Shown: one piece after another, positions 19,217 through 29,670 of the stretch | Layout: each line of letters starts with the position of its first letter | How positions within the stretch are numbered: the first letter of the stretch is position 1 | Source of the DNA: Rhizobiaceae bacterium | Lineage (GTDB): Bacteria > Pseudomonadota > Alphaproteobacteria > Rhizobiales > Rhizobiaceae | Direction: 5' to 3' | Assembly: GCA_029212415.1 (NCBI GenBank) | Contig: JARGOF010000001.1 | Span: 62,001 to 126,000 of the forward strand | Length of the DNA stretch: 64,000 bases | Translations under genes and position numbers: made by a program | The notes under the pieces: generated by a model | What the model saw: the letters and a program-made list of their open reading frames with translations, nothing else | Database searches by the model: none | What the model was told of the DNA's origin: nothing

Positions 19217-20233
19217 ATGAAATCGACACTGAAATACGTATTGGCAATGGGTTTGGCCCTCCAGGTCTGCGTGCCGATGGCCATGGCGCAGGGCACCAAG
19301 GGGCTGGAAAATCCCCGCAGCACCAAGTTTCACAGCGATCTGTCCGGCAAAACTGTCGCTTTCCTGCCGCTGTCGATGGGCTTCGACCTGACCGAGGGAT
19401 GGGCAGCCCAGATGCGCAAACAGGCAGACCGTCTGGGATACAGTTTTGAAATTCGCGATCCTGCCTGGAGCACCGATGCCGGCACCAGAGCCCTGCAATC
19501 GCTCATCGGAGAAGCGCCGGATCTCATCGTCGTCCACAATCCTGATATTCAATCCTATGCGCGTCTGCTGAAACAGGCTCAGTCCAAGGGTGTGAAGATC
19601 CTGCAGATCAATCTGGAATCCAACACGACAACAGACAGCTATGTCGGTGCGGACTGGACGGAGATCGGCGAGCAGGCCGCCAATGCGGTTGTTGCACAAT
19701 GCAGTGAAGGCAAGGGACCCTCCAACAAGGTTGCCATCGACACCGGCGTGCCGACAGCCGCATCGGATGTGTTCCAGCTCGACGGCATCTATCGTGTGCT
19801 GGACAAGCACCCGGAAATCGAGGTCGTTTCCCAGCAGGCGACAGAATACAATGCCGAAAAGGCGCGTTCCATCATGGACACCGTTTTGCAGCAGCATCCG
19901 GACCTTTGCGGATCCATCGGTATCTGGGACAACCAGGATACGGGAACGGCTTCGGCCATCAAGCAGGCCGGCAAACAGGATCAGGTGTTTCTGGTGACCA
20001 GCGGCGGCGGCAATGCGGTTGGTTGTGAGAATGTCTCCAATGGCATGTTCGATCTGTATATCAGCTACAATGTGCCGCTGCAGGGTGATATCCTGAATGC
20101 GGAAATCGCACGGCTGCTGCAGTCCGACGCCAAGGCCGGCGACAACAAGGCGGTCTATTTCAATCCGCTCACCCTGATCGACAAATCCAATGTGAACCCG
20201 CGTAATTGCTGGACATTGGACGCGCTCAAGTAG
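19217..20233 (+). CDS. Sugar-type (RbsB-like) ABC substrate-binding protein
   Basis: Signal peptide; periplasmic binding protein-like (SLIGEAPDLIVVHNPDIQSYARLLKQAQSKGVKILQINLES). Confidence 0.88.
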   Translation: MKSTLKYVLAMGLALQVCVPMAMAQGTKGLENPRSTKFHSDLSGKTVAFLPLSMGFDLTEGWAAQMRKQADRLGYSFEIRDPAWSTDAGTRALQSLIGEAPDLIVVHNPDIQSYARLLKQAQSKGVKILQINLESNTTTDSYVGADWTEIGEQAANAVVAQCSEGKGPSNKVAIDTGVPTAASDVFQLDGIYRVLDKHPEIEVVSQQATEYNAEKARSIMDTVLQQHPDLCGSIGIWDNQDTGTASAIKQAGKQDQVFLVTSGGGNAVGCENVSNGMFDLYISYNVPLQGDILNAEIARLLQSDAKAGDNKAVYFNPLTLIDKSNVNPRNCWTLDALK

Positions 20234-20248
20234 AGGCGACCCGGAACA

Positions 20249-22343
20249 TTGACCATGACCAGCATCCCCGTGGTGACGCCGCGTCGTTACCGGATCTTTT
20301 CGGCACGTTTTTTGGGCGAACTGTTGACAAAGAGCTGGATTGACAGCGTCATCCCTGCGGCCGTTCTGCTGGTCATGGTCATCATTATCTCGATCCTCAT
20401 TCCGGGTTTCTTTTTCCCTCGGAAGCCTGTCCGATCAAAGTCGACAATTGTCTGAATTCGGGCTCCTGGCCATTGCCCTGACAATCGTCCTTTTGTCCGG
20501 GGGCATAGACCTTTCCATCGGCTCGATGTTTGCCCTGTGTGTTCTGGTCGCGCTGACCATGATGAATGTGCTTGGCGTTTCCATCTATCTGGCCTTCGGT
20601 GCAACATTGCTGGCCGGCTTTCTGTGCGGTGCCCTCAATGGAATCCTGATTGGCTATATCGGGCTGCGGGCCTTTATCACCACATTGGTGACACTGGTCA
20701 TTTTCAGGTCCATCTATGACATCGCCTTTCCCAGACTGGCCAGCGGCATTGTCGGCGGATTTGCCGAAAGCGCGCTTTGGGATTTCATCGGCTTCGGCGA
20801 ATACATGAACCTGCCGGTATCCTTCCTGATCTTTGCCGTCATCGCCCTTTTCGTGCATGTCATGCTGACGCGGTTGCGTATCGGCTGGCACATAAGGGCG
20901 GTTGGCGGATCGCGGAAATCGGCGCATAATTCCGGTATCCATGTCAAACGCACGGTTGCAATTGCCTACATCTGTTCGGGGCTATTGACCGCGACGGCGG
21001 CCTTCCTGTTTTCTGCCAGACTGGGCAGTACGGGATCGGACACCGGCATCGGGCTGGAGGTGCAGGTTCTGACGGCCGTCGTGCTGGCCGGTGTCTCCCT
21101 TGGCGGCGGCCGCGGATCGGTCGGCAACGCCTTGATTGGAGCGGCCCTTGTTCTCATTTTGACCAATGCGCTCATCCGATTTTCAGTCCCTGGAAATGTC
21201 AATCAGATGGTGCTGGGACTGGTTCTCATCGTAGCGGTTGTTTTTGACGCAAAATGGGTGAAGAACCGCCAGAAAATTCTGGGCAAGGTCTATGTTTCTC
21301 CCACTTATATGGCGCTTGACAAGGCGCCGGCCATTACGGATGGCTCGGTCTTTGCCGTCAACGACCTTTTGGGCAATGCCGAGATCATTGGTCAGGGTAC
21401 GGTTGAAGGGCCTGAAGACGTGATTCTGGATCGTCAGGGCAATCTTTATACCGGCACGCGGCACGGCGAGATTGTGCGGTTTTTCGCGCAAATTGGTGGC
21501 CATCCGCTCGGTCTGGCCTTTGATGGCTCCGGAAATCTGCTGACCTGCGTGGGCGGCATGGGCGTCTACCGGGTTTCACCCGATGGTGTGGTCAGCAAGG
21601 TGACCGATGAAACAGACAGAAGCCTGACCTCGATCATTGACGATTCCCGGCTCCGCCTGCCGGATGATCTGGATATTGCGCCCGATGGCCGCATCTTTTT
21701 CACCGAGGCCACCAAACGCTATGAAATGACGGAATGGGCCGTTGATGCGCTCGAAGGCCGTGGCAATGGCCGCCTGCTGGAATATGACCCGAAAAGCGGC
21801 AAAACCGGCACCGTGCTGAAGAACCTGATCTTCCCCAATGGCGTCACCATCTGTCCCGATGGAAATTCCCTGCTGTTTGCTGAAACCTGGGCCTGTCGCA
21901 TAAACCGATACTGGTTTGCCGGTCCGCGCAAAGGCCGCCGCGAGATTTTTCTCGATAATCTTCCCGGCTATCCGGACAATATCAATCGCGCATCAGACGG
22001 TGGCTACTGGATAGCGCTTTTGGGCATGCGCACACCGGCGTTCGATCTGACGATGCAACATCCATCCTTTCGTCGGCGCATGGCCGTTCGTATTCCAGCG
22101 GATCAATGGCTGTTTCCGAATATCAACAAGGGCTGCGTGATCAAGGTCAATGGGGATGGCAAGGTCACCCAAAGCCTGTGGGAAGCCGCCGGAGAACAAT
22201 TGCCCTCAGTGACATCAATGCGGGAACACAGAGGATGGCTTTACCTTGGCGGTGTGACCAACAATCGCATTGGTCGGATCCGCCTGGCGCAGGCCGATGA
22301 AAATTGGGATGCCAATACCGCCTATTGGGGGCCGTCATCATGA
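20249..22343 (+). CDS. CUT2 permease fused to SMP-30/strictosidine-synthase-like beta-propeller; apparent +1 frameshift at 20411-20415
   Basis: ORFs 20249..20455 and 20340..22343; deleting one T from T5 gives ...ILIPGFFSLGSLSDQSRQLSEFGLLAIALTIVLLSGGIDLSIGS... Confidence 0.8.
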
Positions 22344-23428
22344 TGCGACTGTTTGGGCGCAGGCAGGCCAACCCATCCGATCATGGCCTCTATGTTCCGA
22401 CCATGGACGGGCCTTTGCGGCCCAATGATCATCTGGATCGAGCGTCCATCATCTGGACTGGTGCGCATATTGACGATCTGGCCGTGTTGAAGGGCGAACT
22501 GGTTTTCACATCAGAAAACAGGCTGTTGTCCCTGCGCGCCGAAGACGGCGAAGTCACGCTGGTCAAGGCATTTGACCGCCAGATAACCGCCCTGGCCGTT
22601 GCAGCCTCAGGATTGCTTGCCGTTGCGCTTTTCGGAGAAGGTCTGTGGCTGCGGGCGGCTGACAACCAATGGCAACAGATTGCCCTGCCGGAAAAATCCA
22701 ATGCCTGTGTGACAGCTTTGCATTTTGATGCCGATGATGGGCTCTATTGTGCAATCGGTTCCAACACAAACCCCATATCCGCCTGGCGTCGGGATTTGTT
22801 CGAGCGCAATGCACATGGTGAAATCCTGCACGTGCAGCCTGCGCAGGCCAGGGTTCGCAGTGTGGCTGGCGACCTGCACTATCCAGCCGGGCTTGTGTTA
22901 GACGGCAATGGCGACATCATTGTTGCGGAGGCCTGGGCGCATCGGGTGGTGGCATTGTCACCCCAGGGCGCGTTGAAACGCACGCTTCTGGCAGATCTGC
23001 CGGCCTATCCCGGGCGATTGAGCGTTGACGGTGCCGGGCACTATCTGGTGTCGCTTTTTGCGCCTCGACGGCAAATCTATGAATTCATTCTGCGTGAACC
23101 GGGTTTCCTGCAGGACATGCTTGCAAAACTGGAAGAAGATGAATGGGTTGGCCCGACCTATGGGCGGCCGCGGTCGGCCAATTATCCGCTGTTGCAAGGG
23201 GAAGTGCGCCAGATGGGGGTGATGAAACCCTGGGCGCCGTCGTCCTCCTACGGTCTGGTGATCTCCTGTGGTGGCGATTTCGCACCGATTGAAAGCTGGC
23301 ACAGCCGGGCTGATGGACAGATGCATGGCATCAGTGCCGCATTGCGTTTCGGCGAGCATATGTTTGCGGCCTCAAAGGGTCATGGCTGCCTGTTGATGAT
23401 GAGGGCGGGGTCTGGCGATGCGCATTGA
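22340..23428 (+). CDS. SMP-30/strictosidine-synthase-like beta-propeller protein
   Basis: GDLHYPAGLVLDGNGDIIVAEAWAHRVVALS..., paralogous in layout to the propeller in the upstream fusion; ATGA overlap. Confidence 0.75.
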   Translation: MMRLFGRRQANPSDHGLYVPTMDGPLRPNDHLDRASIIWTGAHIDDLAVLKGELVFTSENRLLSLRAEDGEVTLVKAFDRQITALAVAASGLLAVALFGEGLWLRAADNQWQQIALPEKSNACVTALHFDADDGLYCAIGSNTNPISAWRRDLFERNAHGEILHVQPAQARVRSVAGDLHYPAGLVLDGNGDIIVAEAWAHRVVALSPQGALKRTLLADLPAYPGRLSVDGAGHYLVSLFAPRRQIYEFILREPGFLQDMLAKLEEDEWVGPTYGRPRSANYPLLQGEVRQMGVMKPWAPSSSYGLVISCGGDFAPIESWHSRADGQMHGISAALRFGEHMFAASKGHGCLLMMRAGSGDAH

Positions 23429-24920
23429 GAAGGTTGTTGAATTTCGCAAGGCGACAAAAAGCTTCGGTGGCAATATTGCCATTGATCAGGTGGATTTTGA
23501 TCTGCTGCCCGGCGAAGTGCATGCTCTGCTTGGCGAAAATGGCGCCGGCAAATCGACCTTGATGAAAATTCTTGCCGGTCTGTTTCCACTGACATCCGGC
23601 GAGCTCCTCCTGAAGGGGCAGGTCACGCAGCTTGCTTCGCCGGCAGATGCGCTAGGCAAGGGCATTGCCATGGTTTTTCAGGAGACCAATCTTGTGCCCT
23701 CCATGAGTGTTGCGCAGAATATTTTTCTGGGGGAAGAGAATTTCTTCAATCGCTTGCGCGGGGTCAATATCAGGGCCCAGCAGCATTTGCAGCGGCTGAG
23801 TTTTCCTGTGGAGCCGACAGCGCTTGTTTCAACGCTTGGAGCAGCAAAAAAACAGATGGTGGAGATCGCCAGAGCCGTCCATCACAATGCCCATATCCTG
23901 ATATTCGACGAGCCGACGGCAACGCTGACTCCGGAGGAAAAATACCACTTTTTTACCCTCGTCAGGAATTTGAAAGCGCAGGGCCACGCCATCGTGTTCA
24001 TCACCCATGCATTGGAGGAAGCCCTTTCCATAGCTGACAGGATCACCGTGCTGCGCGATGGAAAATTGGTGCGCAATGGCCATGTCTCGGAGTTCTCGCG
24101 CAGCAGCATCGTGCGCGATATGGTGGGCCGGGACCTGCAAGATGAAATTCACCCCGGCCGTGTTCAACGCAAGGCGCGCAAGCTGGGCAACCCTACGTTG
24201 AGCCTGCAGAATCTGTCCATGGACAAGATTGTGCGCGGAGCAACCATGACGGCCTATTCAGGCCAGATAACCGGCCTGTTCGGTCTGGTGGGCGCCGGTC
24301 GAAGCGAAATGATGAAGATTGCAGCAGGCATATTGAAGCGCGATTTTCGCAATGGCGGCCGGGTGTTGATCAACGGCAAGCCGGTTCGCTTCAAAGTGCC
24401 GGCAGCCGGATTGCAATACGGCATTGCCTACGTCACGGAAGACCGCAAGCTGGATGGTATGTTTGACACGATGGGCATCGGGCAGAATATCTTCAATGGT
24501 TATCTGGCCAAATATGGTGGTCCGCTGACGGTCATCCATCGCGCCCAGGTCAAGCAACTGGCAGATGAGTGGATAAAGGCGCTTCAGGTCAAGGCAATCG
24601 GCACCGAGGCGCGCATGGTGGAACTCTCGGGCGGCAACCAGCAAAAGGTCGTAATTGCCAAATCGCTGGTGCAAAGTCCTGATATCATCATCTTTGACGA
24701 ACCAACGCGCGGTGTGGATGTCGGTGCCATTTCAGAAATACATGCAACCATTGAAAAGCTTGCTGACGCAGGCGCCACGGTTATTGTCATTTCTTCCTAT
24801 CTTCCGGAAATCATGGCGCTCAGTGACCGCATACTGGTGGCAAGACAGGGGCGTATTGTCGAAGAACTGCCCATTGAGACCGCCGATGAAGAAAGCATCA
24901 TGTATGCTGCTGTTCATTAG
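23418..24920 (+). CDS. Sugar-type ABC transporter ATP-binding protein (tandem ABC domains, RbsA/MglA-like)
   Basis: Walker A GENGAGKST; second-domain signature LSGGNQQKVVIAK. Confidence 0.94.
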   Translation: MRIEKVVEFRKATKSFGGNIAIDQVDFDLLPGEVHALLGENGAGKSTLMKILAGLFPLTSGELLLKGQVTQLASPADALGKGIAMVFQETNLVPSMSVAQNIFLGEENFFNRLRGVNIRAQQHLQRLSFPVEPTALVSTLGAAKKQMVEIARAVHHNAHILIFDEPTATLTPEEKYHFFTLVRNLKAQGHAIVFITHALEEALSIADRITVLRDGKLVRNGHVSEFSRSSIVRDMVGRDLQDEIHPGRVQRKARKLGNPTLSLQNLSMDKIVRGATMTAYSGQITGLFGLVGAGRSEMMKIAAGILKRDFRNGGRVLINGKPVRFKVPAAGLQYGIAYVTEDRKLDGMFDTMGIGQNIFNGYLAKYGGPLTVIHRAQVKQLADEWIKALQVKAIGTEARMVELSGGNQQKVVIAKSLVQSPDIIIFDEPTRGVDVGAISEIHATIEKLADAGATVIVISSYLPEIMALSDRILVARQGRIVEELPIETADEESIMYAAVH

Positions 24921-26323
24921 AGCGTGGAATTTCCCTTTGATCGAATGTTCTTGAAATAATTGCGCATGAAATTGAAGAACCGTGTATCGTCAGCACGGGT
25001 GATATTGATCCTGATGGCTGCGACATGCGGATCCTTTTGCACTGCAAAGGGCGTGCTGGGTGCAATGAAAATGCCCGCACGGGCCGCGTCCCTGGCAAAT
25101 TCCAGATCGCAGACCCCCGGTGGCAATATGATATAGGAATAGTAGCCGTGGGTGTCACGGGTGAAGAGTTCCAGCCCCAACTGGTCGATCCGGCTCATGT
25201 AGGCTCCCTGTGCTTCGCCCAGGCGTCGGTCGAGTTTCTGCAGGTGTTTGTGGTAGCGTCGGCTTTTGATCATCTCGGCAATCATCATTTCCGAAAACCG
25301 TGAACTGTTGATCGAAGTGATCAATTTCGATTCGGCAATTTCAGCGGCGATATTGGCCGGTGCAATGATATAGCCGGAGCGAAAACTGGCGGATATCACC
25401 TTGGAAAAGGAACCGACGAAGATCATCGACTGGAACTGGTCAAGTGAAGCAAGGCGTATTCCGGCTCCATTCGGCAGGTCGACAAATGGATCATCGTCCA
25501 CAACGATCATGCCGGTCTTGTTGGCGATCTGCAGCACGCCGTGCGCGGTTGGCAAGTCGATGGACGAGCCTGTTGGGTTCTGGCCGGTGGACTGGGTAAA
25601 AAAGAATGCAGGGTTTTCCTGCTCGGCCTTTTTCTGCAGATCATCAAGATCCGGCCCGACGGCTGTGCGGCGCACGCCCACAAAGCGGACCTGTGCCAGT
25701 TCCAGTTTGGCAAACAGCGGATAATAGCCCGGATCGTCAACCAGAACAGTGTCTCCGGGAACCAGATAGCGACGGATGATCAGATCAAGGCCGTGATTGG
25801 CGCCGAAGGTTGTGACAATCTGATTGGCGCTGGCATTGATGTTGTGCAACCTGTTGCGCGCGGCAATCAGTTCGCGCAACTCGGTGTGACCCTGAAAGCT
25901 GCCATATCCGCTGCGATCGCTGCCATCGGGTTGAAAAAACTGCTTGATCAGCCGGCTGGGGATTGCGCCTTCCATCCATGATGCCGGTGGGCGACCGTCG
26001 CCGACGCGGACGGCAAAATCCTGGTTCAACTGCGATTGCAGCAGTGAAATCCTGTCCACGGCTTCCAATACATGCCGGGGCGGCGGCATGCTGGTCTCCC
26101 GGATCGAAAGCCGACGTTCGCAAACATAATATCCGGATCCGCGTTTGGCCGAAATCAGACCCTTGGCAGCAAGGCGTTCATAGGCCTCGATGATGGTGTT
26201 CTTTGACACGTCATAGACCTCGGATGCCTGACGGACAGAGGCGATGCGCTGGCCAGGCATGAGGATGCCTTCACCAATATCCGCTGCAATCGCCTGGACG
26301 ATTTTTTCAGTCTTGTTCATCAT
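24917..26323 (-). CDS. MocR/GntR family regulator with PLP-dependent aminotransferase-like domain
   Basis: N-terminal wHTH (IASVRQASEVYDVSKNTIIEAYERLAAKGLISAKRGSGYYV) and aminotransferase domain (SFSKVISASFRSGYI). Confidence 0.92.
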   Translation of the reverse strand: MMNKTEKIVQAIAADIGEGILMPGQRIASVRQASEVYDVSKNTIIEAYERLAAKGLISAKRGSGYYVCERRLSIRETSMPPPRHVLEAVDRISLLQSQLNQDFAVRVGDGRPPASWMEGAIPSRLIKQFFQPDGSDRSGYGSFQGHTELRELIAARNRLHNINASANQIVTTFGANHGLDLIIRRYLVPGDTVLVDDPGYYPLFAKLELAQVRFVGVRRTAVGPDLDDLQKKAEQENPAFFFTQSTGQNPTGSSIDLPTAHGVLQIANKTGMIVVDDDPFVDLPNGAGIRLASLDQFQSMIFVGSFSKVISASFRSGYIIAPANIAAEIAESKLITSINSSRFSEMMIAEMIKSRRYHKHLQKLDRRLGEAQGAYMSRIDQLGLELFTRDTHGYYSYIILPPGVCDLEFARDAARAGIFIAPSTPFAVQKDPHVAAIRINITRADDTRFFNFMRNYFKNIRSKGNSTL

Positions 26324-26345
26324 CGATCAGGCCAGCCTGTTAAAA

Positions 26346-26369
26346 TGTACCCCTATTTTGATGGGTACA
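26346..26369. promoter_or_regulatory. Candidate MocR operator, perfect inverted repeat TGTACCC-N10-GGGTACA
   Basis: Located in the divergent MocR/HMG-CoA reductase promoter. Confidence 0.6.
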
Positions 26370-26452
26370 GTAACAGTAATAATCTCGCAACTGTTCCTTT
26401 ATCGCGGTCGTGAATTTTGCAAAACTTCGGCAGCAGGATCGGGAGGTCGCAA

Positions 26453-27751
26453 ATGGTCGGAAACGGGTCATCCGTCAAGAAAATCAATTCACGCATAGCC
26501 AATCTTCGCGGACTCGAACCCGCCGATAGGCGCGCCGTTGTGTGCAAGGCAGCGGGGCTGGATGCGCAAGATGAGCGGGCTCTTGCCGGTGAGGACGCAC
26601 TGTCGGTCTCACTTGCCAATGGCATGATCGAGAATGTCATTGGCAAATTCGAATTGCCGCTGGGCGTTGCCGGAAATTTTTTGATCAACGGGACCGACTA
26701 CCTCATTCCCATGGCGGTGGAAGAGCCCTCGGTGGTTGCTGCCGCTTCCTATATGGCGAAGATTGCCCGCGACTGTGGTGGTTTCACCACATCGTCGACC
26801 TTGCCGATCATGCGGGCCCAGATCCAGATCCTGAATATCACGGATCCTTATGGTGCAAGACAGCGTCTGCTTTCGGCGCGTGACGAATTGATGGAACGCG
26901 CCAATTCCCGCGACAAGATGCTCATCGGACTGGGTGGCGGTTGCAAGGATATCGAGGTGCATATCTTTGAAGATACCCCTATTGGGCCCCTCGTCGTCCT
27001 GCATCTGCTCGTCGATGTGCGCGATGCCATGGGGGCCAATGTGGTCAACTCCATGGCTGAAATGCTGGCGCCGCGTGTCGAGGAAATCAGCGGCGGCCAG
27101 GTACGCCTTCGCATTCTGTCGAATCTGGCCGATCATCGGCTGGCGCGGGCGCGGGTCGAAATTACTGCGGATGCGCTGAGCACGAAGGATCTGGATGGTG
27201 CGCGCGTGGCGGAAGGCATCGTGCAGGCCTGCGCGCTGGCCATTGTCGACCCCTATCGGGCAGCGACACACAACAAGGGAATCATGAATGGCATTGACCC
27301 GGTGGTGGTTGCCACCGGTAATGACTGGCGCGCGATCGAGGCTGGCGCACACGCCTATGCGGCGCGCGATGGGCGATACACCTCCCTGTCCCGCTGGGAA
27401 ATCAATGGGGCGGGCTCGCTGGTCGGAACCATAGAGATGCCCATGGCTCTGGGCCTTGTGGGCGGCGCCACAAAAACCCATCCGGCAGCACGGGCCGCAC
27501 TGCGCTTGATGAATGTGACCTCTGCCAGCGAGTTGGCGGAAGTGACCATTGCGGTTGGTCTGGCGCAGAATATGGCCGCGTTGCGGGCGCTTTCCACCGA
27601 AGGCATTCAAAAGGGACATATGGCGCTGCACGCGCGCAATATAGCCATTCTGGCCGGAGCAACCGGTGCCGATGTGGACCGTATTGCCAAGCAGATTGCG
27701 GAGGCAGGCGACGTGACCGTCGACAGGGCTGCCGAATTGCTGAGCAAGTAG
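26453..27751 (+). CDS. mvaA: Degradative (class II, mevalonate-oxidising) hydroxymethylglutaryl-CoA reductase
   Basis: Very close to the recalled Pseudomonas mevalonii enzyme: [92 protein letters not shown]. Confidence 0.95.
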   Translation: MVGNGSSVKKINSRIANLRGLEPADRRAVVCKAAGLDAQDERALAGEDALSVSLANGMIENVIGKFELPLGVAGNFLINGTDYLIPMAVEEPSVVAAASYMAKIARDCGGFTTSSTLPIMRAQIQILNITDPYGARQRLLSARDELMERANSRDKMLIGLGGGCKDIEVHIFEDTPIGPLVVLHLLVDVRDAMGANVVNSMAEMLAPRVEEISGGQVRLRILSNLADHRLARARVEITADALSTKDLDGARVAEGIVQACALAIVDPYRAATHNKGIMNGIDPVVVATGNDWRAIEAGAHAYAARDGRYTSLSRWEINGAGSLVGTIEMPMALGLVGGATKTHPAARAALRLMNVTSASELAEVTIAVGLAQNMAALRALSTEGIQKGHMALHARNIAILAGATGADVDRIAKQIAEAGDVTVDRAAELLSK

Positions 27752-27801
27752 TCCTGGTCGGATCCCCGTTCTGACGATCGGCTGCAAGGTGAAGAACTGC
27801 C

Positions 27802-28674
27802 ATGAACCGACAGACAGATGACGGCGCAATGATTTTTGAAGTGGGACCCCGCGACGGTTTGCAGAGCCTGTCGCTCGAGGTTCCGACGCAGGAGAAAATC
27901 CGGCTGGTCGATGCTTTGGCTCAGTCGGGCTTCACAAAAATAGAGACGACCAGTTTTGTCAGCCCCAAATGGGTGCCGCAGCTCAAGGATGCCGCGCAGG
28001 TCATGCAGGGCATCCTTCGCAAACCCGATGTACGTTATACGGTTTTGACGCCCAATCTGAGAGGGTTTGAGCATGCGCTGAAAGCCGGGGCGGACGAAAT
28101 TGCCATTTTTGCCTCTGCCTCCGAGGCTTTCAGCCGCGCCAATCTCAATTGTTCCATTGACGAGAGCCTGGAAAGGTTTGAGCCGGTGCTGGAACAGGCC
28201 CGTGTCGCGGGTCTGCCGGTGCGGGGTTATCTGTCTGCCGTCATCGCCTGTCCCTTTGAGGGGGCTGTTGCTCCGGGTCAGGTTCGCGAGGTCGCTGAAA
28301 GGCTGCTTCACATGGGCTGTTACGAGGTTTCACTCGGCGATACGATTGGTGCGGGAAACCGCGAGACAATGGCGGCATTGCTGGATGTGCTGCTGGATAC
28401 AATGTCAGCCGATCTGCTGGCCGGGCATTTTCACGATACCCACGGCACGGCACTGGAGATGATACGGCATTGCGTTGAGCGGGGAATGCGCACCTTTGAT
28501 TCCTCCGTTGGCGGCCTGGGTGGCTGTCCCTATGCACCGGGCTCCAGTGGCAATGTGGCAACGGGCGCGGTGGTTACCTTGCTGGAGGCGATGGGGCTTC
28601 GCACAGGCATTGACCTGGCCGCTCTGAAAGCAGCCGAGACCATTGCCGCAAGCATTTTGAGAGATGCTGCCTGA
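27802..28674 (+). CDS. mvaB: Hydroxymethylglutaryl-CoA lyase
   Basis: FEVGPRDGLQ, SLGDTIGAG, GHFHDTHGTA, GGLGGCPYAPGSSGN. Confidence 0.93.
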   Translation: MNRQTDDGAMIFEVGPRDGLQSLSLEVPTQEKIRLVDALAQSGFTKIETTSFVSPKWVPQLKDAAQVMQGILRKPDVRYTVLTPNLRGFEHALKAGADEIAIFASASEAFSRANLNCSIDESLERFEPVLEQARVAGLPVRGYLSAVIACPFEGAVAPGQVREVAERLLHMGCYEVSLGDTIGAGNRETMAALLDVLLDTMSADLLAGHFHDTHGTALEMIRHCVERGMRTFDSSVGGLGGCPYAPGSSGNVATGAVVTLLEAMGLRTGIDLAALKAAETIAASILRDAA

Positions 28675-28708
28675 CGCATCGTCCGACCGTCCGTGTCATT
28701 GCAGATAC

Positions 28709-28749
28709 GCACTTGGGCAGACAGGCGCTTGGGCAGACAGGCACTTGGT
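28709..28749. repeat. 16-bp tandem repeat GC(A/G)CTTGGGCAGACAG, ~2.5 copies
   Basis: Read directly: gcacttgggcagacag gcgcttgggcagacag gcacttggt. Confidence 0.8.
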
Positions 28750-28813
28750 CTGTCGGCTGAAAAGTCCTGCACTGGTAACGCACATGGGCAAAACGCGTTT
28801 GTCCCAGCGCTTC

Positions 28814-29377
28814 TCAAGCAGCTTCCCGAGCGTTTCTGACTGAATAGCCAACCACCTTCTCCACGGCCGTGTCGTCGGAGGTTGATTTCGGCGTTTTGGG
28901 AATGATGCTGAGTTTCGCATCTGTCTCCAGTATGACCCATTTGATCTGGGATAGGGAGGCGTATCCTGCCGTGCGTATGGCGGCGATGATCTCTGATTTG
29001 TGAACCCGTTCGTCTGACAAGGCCCGGTCCAGAAATTCGCCCTCGCTAAACAGCATGCGGGGTTCGGATTTGACAATATCGGCGATGGTCTGTGAATGAC
29101 GTGTTCCCTTCGTCAGGGACCATTGCATCAGCAGGAGAACAGAGGAGGCCGTCAGCGCATCGACGATCGGTACATTTTTGAGCAGGATCGCCGATCCTGT
29201 GATCGAGCCCAGGGCCACGGTTACAATCCAGTCGAAACCATTCATCTGTGAGGTGGATCGTTTGCCCGAGAGCCTGATGGACAAAATGATGATGGGGTAC
29301 ATGACCAGCGCTGAAACAACAATGCGCAGAACGCTTTCCCAGTTTCCAAACAGTGCAGTGCTTAATATTTCCAACAT
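28814..29377 (-). CDS. DUF421 (YetF-like) membrane protein
   Basis: N-terminal TMs, LSGKRSTSQMNGFDWIVTVALGSI motif. Confidence 0.88.
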   Translation of the reverse strand: MLEILSTALFGNWESVLRIVVSALVMYPIIILSIRLSGKRSTSQMNGFDWIVTVALGSITGSAILLKNVPIVDALTASSVLLLMQWSLTKGTRHSQTIADIVKSEPRMLFSEGEFLDRALSDERVHKSEIIAAIRTAGYASLSQIKWVILETDAKLSIIPKTPKSTSDDTAVEKVVGYSVRNAREAA

Positions 29378-29670
29378 CAGTCCATTCCCCTGCAGATCAT
29401 GCCATTGCTGTGTCGTTGCACCACAACAACGGCCAATCGCCCCGATCGGTTCCATAGCGCGTTCAGGGAGAAATGCCCTTTGACAGGACGCAAAGGGCCT
29501 ATTCGGACATCAGATGTGACTACCGGAAGGGCGGGAAGCGCCAGCCACATATTCATGCTATAGGAAACTGTTGCCGCTACCGCTGCGATGGGGACAAGGG
29601 ATTTATGGAGAAGTCGTAGTAATTCCAATTGTGAGTGACCAGAGACAGCTAATGCCTAGGAAAACATTAG

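Noticed and set aside
26609-27829. 406-aa minus-strand ORF opposite the HMG-CoA reductase
   Set aside because: Shadow ORF: His/Arg/Gln-rich translation with no recognisable family, entirely antisense to a strongly conserved enzyme
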